Source of the DNA: an uncultured Candidatus Peregrinibacteria bacterium
GTDB lineage: Bacteria > Patescibacteriota > Gracilibacteria > CAIRYL01
Length of the DNA: 10,704 nucleotides
Reading direction: 5' to 3'
Assembly: GCA_903882825.1 (NCBI GenBank)
Contig: CAIRYL010000122.1
Location: forward strand, 1 to 10,704
The position numbers and the translations under genes were made by a program. Below, piece by piece: positions 6,119 to 10,704 of this stretch; position 1 is the stretch's first letter, and each line of letters opens with the position of its first letter. Below the pieces are notes generated by a model, which was given only the letters and a program-made list of their open reading frames with translations, had not been told where the DNA came from and did not search any database.

Positions 6119-8284
6119 ATGGTAATAAAAACACAAAAACCGCTTTCTCAAAAAAAGCGAAAGAGTCAAAAACAAACTCTTTTTCTTGAATTTTTTACTT
6201 CAAAATTTTGGAAAGATATTCACGAAAAACATTTTAAAGATGCATTTGTAGATGCTCAGCGGTATTTCAAAAGACGACCAGTATTCGGGTATCTCGCCCT
6301 TATGACTATTATGATGGTCGGAGTTTCACTCCTGCAAATAGGAGGACAATGGTTTAAAGCAAGTATTGTGGATGCCCCACTTCCGTTTGATGGTGCCACC
6401 ATGCCGTACCAACAAACTGCCGATTGGTACAATGTGGGAGGAAAAAATACAAAAAAATATTCTGAATATTCGAGTGCCGAACTTATTTCCGCACCCGAAT
6501 ATAATATTTCTACACTTCAAAGCGAAAGTACTGATCAAAAAACAGTGAATGCAAAAATTACGTATTCCATTGTATATTCAGGAAAATATGAATTTGATCA
6601 TCAAGAATATGCAGGATCTCATCCAGGAGTAGATATTAAACTTCCAGAAGGAACTCCTATTTTTTCAATAGCCAACGGAGTGGTGGTAAAGGCTGTTACT
6701 CAAAGTAACGGGTTTGGATACCATATTGTAGTCAAACACGATAAAGTTCCAGAATATGGAACCGTTTTTTCAAGTTATTCTCATCTTTCTGCGGTAGATG
6801 TACAAGTAGGACAAATTGTAAAACGAGGAGAAAAAATTGGAAATTCTGGAAATACCGGATCTTCTACTACTCCTCATTTACATTTTCAAATCGACCAAGC
6901 AAGTGCACCTTTTCATCCATACTGGCCATTTAGTTCGGCAGACGCAGCAAATGCGGGAATTTCTTTTAGTGAAGGTGTAAACGTAGGACTCGGAAAAGAA
7001 AATATAAAACTCCATACTCTTCATCCTTTTAATTTTATAAAAAGTAACAAAAATAATGAAGCCGTTCATTCCTCTGCACCCAGCGCTACCGCTTCTCCTA
7101 CCGAAAAAATTATTTCTGGAAAAGATCTTCTGAAAAGTTTTGAAATGAGCGTTTCTGCCGATACAGTAAAACCAAAAGAAAGCGTAAAAGTAACCATTAT
7201 CGCAAAAGATGCTTCTGGAAACACCATTCAAAACTTTTCAGAAAGCATTAGTATTAATATGAGTGATAAAAATACTACCATTCCCAATTTAGTCCAAATG
7301 TACAATGGAACGTATTCGTTTGAAACAACATTTGAAACGATTGGACGCATATATATAGATGTAAAATATGGAAAAATTACCAAAAGAGTAAGTGTAAAAG
7401 TGACAAAAGAGGAGGAGACAGTGAATAATCCAACTCCTGATCCAACAGAAACCACTGCACCACAAACATTTTCACACTTTACGCTCAGTGCTCCAGAAAA
7501 AGGAAATGTAGGAGAACCTTTAACTATTGCCATTTCTGCATTGGACACCAATGGAGATTTTATGAAAACCGTAGAAAATAATGGAGGATATGTTTTTTCT
7601 TCACAGGGAGGAAGCGTTACGCCTAAAACACTCAGTGGAAACGATTTTATTGAAGGGAAGGCCATGGTTACCTTTTTACCAGAAAGTGTCGGGAAAGCCG
7701 TTATTACGCTTCAACAAGAAAATATTAGTATAGCTATTGAAGGAGCACTTTCAAACGCACAAAAAATATTTGCTGACGTTCGAGAAGGAGATCCTCATGC
7801 AGAAGCAATCGCATTTTTAAAAGATGAAGGCATTACTACCGGATATAATGACGGGACTTTTCAACCAAACAGAACCGTCAGTCGAGTAGAATCATTGGTA
7901 TTACTGTTGAGAGCCATGGGAATTCCTATGGAAACGTCTTCTCCAAACCCATTTCCAGATATTGATGAAACATGGAAAATTTCTCCAATAGTAACCGCAT
8001 CTCGTTTAAAAATTGCTACAGGATACAGTGACGGGACTTTTCAACCTGATAAAATAGTAAATCGTGTGGAATATTTTAAAATACTTTTAAAAATGGCAGA
8101 TATGCCCATTCCAGAAAATGTAGATATCTCTCCTTTTGAGGACACCCCTGCCGAAGAATGGTATGCTCCATACGCCAGTGTCGCAAAACAAGAATCACTA
8201 CTCGATTTTAAAAATTCATTTGAACCAGCAAAAGGAATTACCAGAGGAGAAGTAGCCGAAACCCTGTACCGTGTTTTACGATAA
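6119..8284 (+). CDS. membrane-anchored M23 peptidase with Ig-like and SLH domains
   Basis: Likely a cell-wall metalloendopeptidase cleaving peptidoglycan cross-bridges outside the membrane. In the 721-residue form, a basic cytoplasmic segment precedes one membrane helix (about 55-75) with no evident signal-peptidase site. The M23/LytM domain (about 158-262) has zinc ligands H168, D172 and H255, with H253 and H222 also conserved (SHPGVDI, YSHLS, TPHLHF). Two bacterial Ig-like modules (about 339-429 and 451-544) are joined by a Pro/Thr linker. Three SLH repeats begin at 551, 612 and 673; GYNDGTFQPN and GYSDGTFQPD are typical, while the third lacks that motif. An earlier ATG at 6086 would add 11 residues. 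I prefer 6119 because a weak promoter (TTTCTT 6054-6059, TAGAAT 6077-6082) would start transcription after 6086. No ribosome binding site is seen. It is divergent from rlmN. Confidence 0.93.
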   Translation: MVIKTQKPLSQKKRKSQKQTLFLEFFTSKFWKDIHEKHFKDAFVDAQRYFKRRPVFGYLALMTIMMVGVSLLQIGGQWFKASIVDAPLPFDGATMPYQQTADWYNVGGKNTKKYSEYSSAELISAPEYNISTLQSESTDQKTVNAKITYSIVYSGKYEFDHQEYAGSHPGVDIKLPEGTPIFSIANGVVVKAVTQSNGFGYHIVVKHDKVPEYGTVFSSYSHLSAVDVQVGQIVKRGEKIGNSGNTGSSTTPHLHFQIDQASAPFHPYWPFSSADAANAGISFSEGVNVGLGKENIKLHTLHPFNFIKSNKNNEAVHSSAPSATASPTEKIISGKDLLKSFEMSVSADTVKPKESVKVTIIAKDASGNTIQNFSESISINMSDKNTTIPNLVQMYNGTYSFETTFETIGRIYIDVKYGKITKRVSVKVTKEEETVNNPTPDPTETTAPQTFSHFTLSAPEKGNVGEPLTIAISALDTNGDFMKTVENNGGYVFSSQGGSVTPKTLSGNDFIEGKAMVTFLPESVGKAVITLQQENISIAIEGALSNAQKIFADVREGDPHAEAIAFLKDEGITTGYNDGTFQPNRTVSRVESLVLLLRAMGIPMETSSPNPFPDIDETWKISPIVTASRLKIATGYSDGTFQPDKIVNRVEYFKILLKMADMPIPENVDISPFEDTPAEEWYAPYASVAKQESLLDFKNSFEPAKGITRGEVAETLYRVLR

Positions 8285-8343
8285 ACAATATTTCTAGGAG
8301 GATTTTTAGCATCTTTGAAATAACGGGGAAGACAAATGGAGTA

Positions 8344-9480
8344 TTAGGATTTTGAAACATGCTGAACAGCTTGAGCAAAATACGATATTTGAGAGACGGA
8401 AATTCCGCCAATATTTACACGTCCACTCTGAGGAAGGAAAATACCCCATTCATTTTTAAGTGTATGAATTTGTTCAGAATTGAGTGGTAAAAGAGAAAAC
8501 ATCCCTTTGTCATCTTTTAAAAATTGATATTTTAAAGGCAACGTGTTCGCAAAAATTTCTCTTCGGTATTCGAGATCTTTTCGCACGGACTCTAACTCTT
8601 CTTTCCATTCGGAAAGATATTTTTTAATGATGAGTGTGAGTGCGTGTGATCCAAACGCAGGAGGATTAGAAATATTCTCCCGTACGAGATTTTCAAGATT
8701 TGAGGAAACCTTTTGAATTTCTTTCGTTTTTACTGCCAATATTCCCGTACGATGCTGATACAGTGCGACATTTTTAGAAAAAGAAATAGCAATCGCACAC
8801 TCTTCTAACTCTTCCAAATATAAACGAAGATATTTTTGATCTTCCTTCCAACCTTCACCAAAGCCAAAATATGCAAAATCCACAAATACAAAAATTTGTT
8901 TTTCTCTCGTGGCATCCAAAACTGTTTTTAAATCTGGGAGAGAAAGATTTTTTCCTGTTGGGTTATGCGTGAGCCCGCCGTGCAAAAGTAAAACACTTTT
9001 GGAAGGAGCGTTGGCAATAGCATCCAAATATCCCTGAAGATTTACTTCCCCCTCTACAATATGAGGAAAAGTAATAGTTTGAAACCCATGAAAAACATTA
9101 AAATGATTTTGCCAAGTAGGCGTTGCGATGAGAAGCGTAGGATTTTGAATTTCCCTTTTTATCAGTTCTGCAAAAAGGGAACACGCATGTGTCCCTCCAC
9201 ATGATTGTTGTAAAACAATATTTTTAGGAAGTGTTTTTCCAAAAAGCGTTTCCATGGCAAGTGCACAAAACTCTTGGTCGCCAGTCATAGAGAGGTATTT
9301 TGGAAGAAGAGGAACCTGCGAGACAGCTTTTTGAAGAGCCGAAAAAACAAATGGTGACCCATCGGGTGCCATATAAACTCCGATTCCTCCATTTATTTTT
9401 TGGGGATGTGTACTCGCCAAAAATTCATCATTTAAAAGGAAAAGCGCGTCGGGTGGGAGAAGGGAAAGTTGAGAAAACAT
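8344..9480 (-). CDS. aspartate/aromatic aminotransferase, AspC/TyrB class
   Basis: A pyridoxal-phosphate aminotransferase that exchanges amino groups between aspartate or aromatic amino acids and 2-oxoglutarate. The 378 residues align along the whole length with E. coli AspC/TyrB. Corresponding residues, in pig enzyme numbering, are W123 (W140), N173 in HNPTG (N194), D201 and Y204 in VDFAYFGF (D222, Y225), PLP-lysine K236 in SFSKN (K258), R244 (R266), R267 before SNPPA (R292) and R354 in GRVNIGG (R386). Both substrate-carboxylate arginines are present, so dicarboxylic substrates are likely; aspartate versus aromatic preference cannot be settled. The ATG at 9480 gives the AspC-like start MFSQLSLLPPDALF. 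No Shine-Dalgarno is seen. A strong G+C-rich hairpin lies 35-65 bases upstream. It converges on the M23 gene with a 59-base gap. Confidence 0.95.
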   Translation of the reverse strand: MFSQLSLLPPDALFLLNDEFLASTHPQKINGGIGVYMAPDGSPFVFSALQKAVSQVPLLPKYLSMTGDQEFCALAMETLFGKTLPKNIVLQQSCGGTHACSLFAELIKREIQNPTLLIATPTWQNHFNVFHGFQTITFPHIVEGEVNLQGYLDAIANAPSKSVLLLHGGLTHNPTGKNLSLPDLKTVLDATREKQIFVFVDFAYFGFGEGWKEDQKYLRLYLEELEECAIAISFSKNVALYQHRTGILAVKTKEIQKVSSNLENLVRENISNPPAFGSHALTLIIKKYLSEWKEELESVRKDLEYRREIFANTLPLKYQFLKDDKGMFSLLPLNSEQIHTLKNEWGIFLPQSGRVNIGGISVSQISYFAQAVQHVSKS

Positions 9481-9515
9481 GAGAAGAGGGATACAAGATT
9501 CAGAAATTTTCCCGG

Positions 9516-9540
9516 AGGGGCGGGGCTTGTCCCTGCCCTT
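9516..9540. repeat. G+C-rich hairpin upstream of aminotransferase
   Basis: GGGCGGGG (9518-9525) pairs with CCCTGCCC (9531-9538) through one G-T wobble around a five-base loop, and two further outer pairs extend the stem. It stands out sharply from AT-rich surroundings. It lies in the divergent spacer between the aminotransferase and the right-hand gene. It could be a REP-like palindromic element, or an RNA hairpin in the aminotransferase leader. No long T run follows on either strand, so a classical terminator is unlikely. Confidence 0.6.
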
Positions 9541-9595
9541 TAAAATAAGAACGAGATCAAAAGACCCCTGTTAATGGTAAAGCGAAAAAAAGGGA

Positions 9596-9624
9596 TTGAC
9601 AAGAAAAAGAAGCAACAGCAAAAT
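9596..9624 (+). promoter_or_regulatory. promoter of right-hand hypothetical gene
   Basis: A perfect TTGACA (9596-9601) is followed after 17 bases by CAAAAT (9619-9624). Transcription would begin near 9632, about 33 bases before the ATG at 9665. Because the -35 box coincides with a possible TTG start codon at 9596, this promoter argues for the downstream ATG as the true start. Confidence 0.45.
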
Positions 9625-9664
9625 CTGCATCTTTTTTAGCAAAGAAGATTTTCCTCTATTTTTT

Positions 9665-10378
9665 ATGACGCTAAATTCAAAATTATCTTTTGTTGCAAAA
9701 ACCCCACCACCGATCAACATAATTCTTCCCCTCAAAAGGACTCAGGATGACAAGGATCGTACAGAAATAGAAAAATGCATAAAAACGGCTATTCGTGATA
9801 TTCCAGGAATTTCTTTTGTGCGATTGGGACATCTATCGACTGACGCCACTTTTAAATATTCACTAGAAGGTGGAAATGGAGAGGCTATTACAGCGAGACT
9901 TCAGCAGGTGAGCAATGAAATTTTATCTCGTCTGCTGAATGCAAATATTATAGAAAACCAGATGCCAAGAGCAGATATAATAGTGGCACCCCCAGAAGAT
10001 ATAGTGGCACCCCCAGAAGATATAGTGGCACCCCCAGAAGATATAGGAAATACTCTTTTTCAATTCCTAAGAAATAGCAATGGCAACATCGCCACGGCAT
10101 GTGAAAATCTTGGGAAATATGGATATAAATCTCATTTCGGGAAAGAAATTACTCCCGAAATGATCGTAAGCGTTATTTTAAAAGTATCTTTTGAATTTGT
10201 TGCAAAAAATAAAAAACAAGAATCAGAAAACATTAGGGATACAATATTGATATTTTTAAAAGAAAATCCCTCACTGGAGTTTGTTTGTAAAAAACTCAAA
10301 GCCATGGGATATACAGGAGAAAACTGGAAGGATGAAATAACACCATTCATGATCGTAAACGCCCTTGAAAAGGGGTAA
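9665..10378 (+). CDS. hypothetical protein with tandem VAPPED linker and duplicated C-terminal module
   Basis: I do not recognise this protein. From the ATG at 9665 it has 237 residues. Residues about 15-96 look like a small alpha/beta domain with an amphipathic final helix. A linker (about 106-127) contains IVAPPED three times, from perfect 21-base DNA repeats. The C-terminal part holds two related modules of about 45 residues (129-173 and 192-236). Each has an FL-K/R helix start, a central Cys, GY, and a conserved EITPxMIV segment, which suggests a duplicated small helical domain. No signal peptide or membrane helix is seen in this form. A TTG start at 9596 would add 23 residues but would overlap the -35 box of the likely promoter. 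No ribosome binding site is seen. The stop lies 26 bases from that of convergent purU. It could be a lineage-specific regulator or adaptor, but no function is supported. Confidence 0.82.
   Translation: MTLNSKLSFVAKTPPPINIILPLKRTQDDKDRTEIEKCIKTAIRDIPGISFVRLGHLSTDATFKYSLEGGNGEAITARLQQVSNEILSRLLNANIIENQMPRADIIVAPPEDIVAPPEDIVAPPEDIGNTLFQFLRNSNGNIATACENLGKYGYKSHFGKEITPEMIVSVILKVSFEFVAKNKKQESENIRDTILIFLKENPSLEFVCKKLKAMGYTGENWKDEITPFMIVNALEKG
9980..10042 (+). repeat. three perfect 21-bp tandem repeats
   Basis: Three identical contiguous units start at 9980, 10001 and 10022, and a partial fourth (ATAG) begins at 10043. The unit length is a multiple of three, so copy changes would keep the frame. Each encodes IVAPPED in the interdomain linker of the hypothetical protein. 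The perfect identity implies recent expansion or slippage. Confidence 0.95.
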
Positions 10379-10404
10379 AAGTATAAATTTACATTGAAGA
10401 ATCT

Positions 10405-10704
10405 TTACAAAAATACAACAGTTCGTCCTTTATACTTCAGTATTTTCCGTTCACAAAATTTTTGAACGGCTTCTACCAGGGTTTGTTGCTCAATACTCGC
10501 ACCATATTTTTTTAGCTCGAGTACCGAAAATTCGTGACTTACCGGAAGCACTTTTTGCGCAATAATCGGACCTTCGTCTAAATCTTTTGTCACAAAATGC
10601 GCTGTTGCTCCAATCAGTTTTACTCCTCTTTCGTACGCCATTTCATACGGTTTCCCTCCTATAAAAGACGGAAGAAACGAATGATGAATATTGATAATAG
10701 GAAC
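10405..10704 (-). CDS. purU: formyltetrahydrofolate deformylase, C-terminal part
   Basis: PurU hydrolyses 10-formyltetrahydrofolate to formate and tetrahydrofolate, balancing the one-carbon pool. Only the last 99 residues are in the window; the gene is cut by the right edge, so the frame continues past 10704 and the internal ATG at 10641 is not the start. The visible part opens with INIHHSFLPSFIGG, holding catalytic N5 and H7 (numbered from the edge). It continues with AYERGVKLIGATAHFV and LDEGPII, holding catalytic D43. The HHSFLPSF and AYERGVKLIGATAH patterns match PurU rather than the related PurN glycinamide-ribonucleotide transformylase. The N-terminal ACT domain typical of PurU is outside the window. 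The TAA stop faces the preceding gene with only 26 bases between, and no terminator hairpin is visible there. Confidence 0.93.
   Translation of the reverse strand, partial: VPIINIHHSFLPSFIGGKPYEMAYERGVKLIGATAHFVTKDLDEGPIIAQKVLPVSHEFSVLELKKYGASIEQQTLVEAVQKFCERKILKYKGRTVVFL

Noticed and set aside
6008..6175. 56-residue N-terminal extension of RlmN
   Set aside because: The extension does not match the family, crosses the divergent promoter region and would overlap the start of the M23 gene.
8296..8301. Perfect AGGAGG after the M23 gene
   Set aside because: No start codon with an open frame follows at a useful distance; nearby starts stop within a few codons.
9596..9664. TTG start adding 23 residues to the right-hand hypothetical protein
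   Set aside because: The TTG coincides with a perfect TTGACA -35 box with a plausible -10 box 17 bases on, so it is probably untranscribed.
9980..10042. CRISPR-like repeat
   Set aside because: The units are directly contiguous with no spacers and lie in frame inside a coding region.
1..10704. Possible UGA-recoded genetic code, since no gene stops with TGA
   Set aside because: ThyA, RlmN and the aminotransferase read at full length with glycines encoded by GGN and no in-frame TGA. Nine stops are too few to call TGA avoidance.

Overview
The window is an AT-rich bacterial chromosome fragment, roughly one third G+C by eye. The lineage is inferred, not proven. The best single clue is the large cysteine-rich protein at 924-2600, a type I associate from memory with Candidate Phyla Radiation (Patescibacteria) genomes. 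Compact spacing, an almost complete lack of Shine-Dalgarno sites and an SLH-domain wall protein fit that view. Stops are TAA, with one TAG and no TGA. Conserved proteins read through at full length, so the standard code applies and UGA is not recoded.

Layout from left to right. A + strand pair encodes thymidylate synthase (thyA) and the cysteine-rich double zinc-ribbon protein. Next is a tRNA-Leu(UAA) on the - strand, a short G+C-richer patch with an inverted repeat and a possible 44-residue ORF, then tRNA-Val(UAC) on the + strand. A lone PD-(D/E)XK nuclease-like gene follows, with a good sigma-70-type promoter. It converges on a - strand pair: rlmN, then a type II 3-dehydroquinate synthase. 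Divergent from rlmN is a membrane-anchored M23 peptidase with Ig-like and three SLH domains. It converges on a - strand aspartate/aromatic aminotransferase. An unrecognised + strand gene with a 21-bp tandem repeat then converges on a formyltetrahydrofolate deformylase (purU) cut by the right edge.

Functionally this is mostly housekeeping: folate/one-carbon metabolism (ThyA, PurU), aromatic and aspartate-family metabolism (DHQS II, aminotransferase), RNA modification (RlmN), two tRNAs and cell-surface maintenance (M23-SLH). No integrated mobile element, CRISPR array or phage module is visible. The less ordinary items are the terminally duplicated zinc-ribbon protein, the archaeal-type dehydroquinate synthase, the inverted-repeat patch between the tRNAs, the stand-alone nuclease-like gene, and the repeat-bearing gene near the right end.
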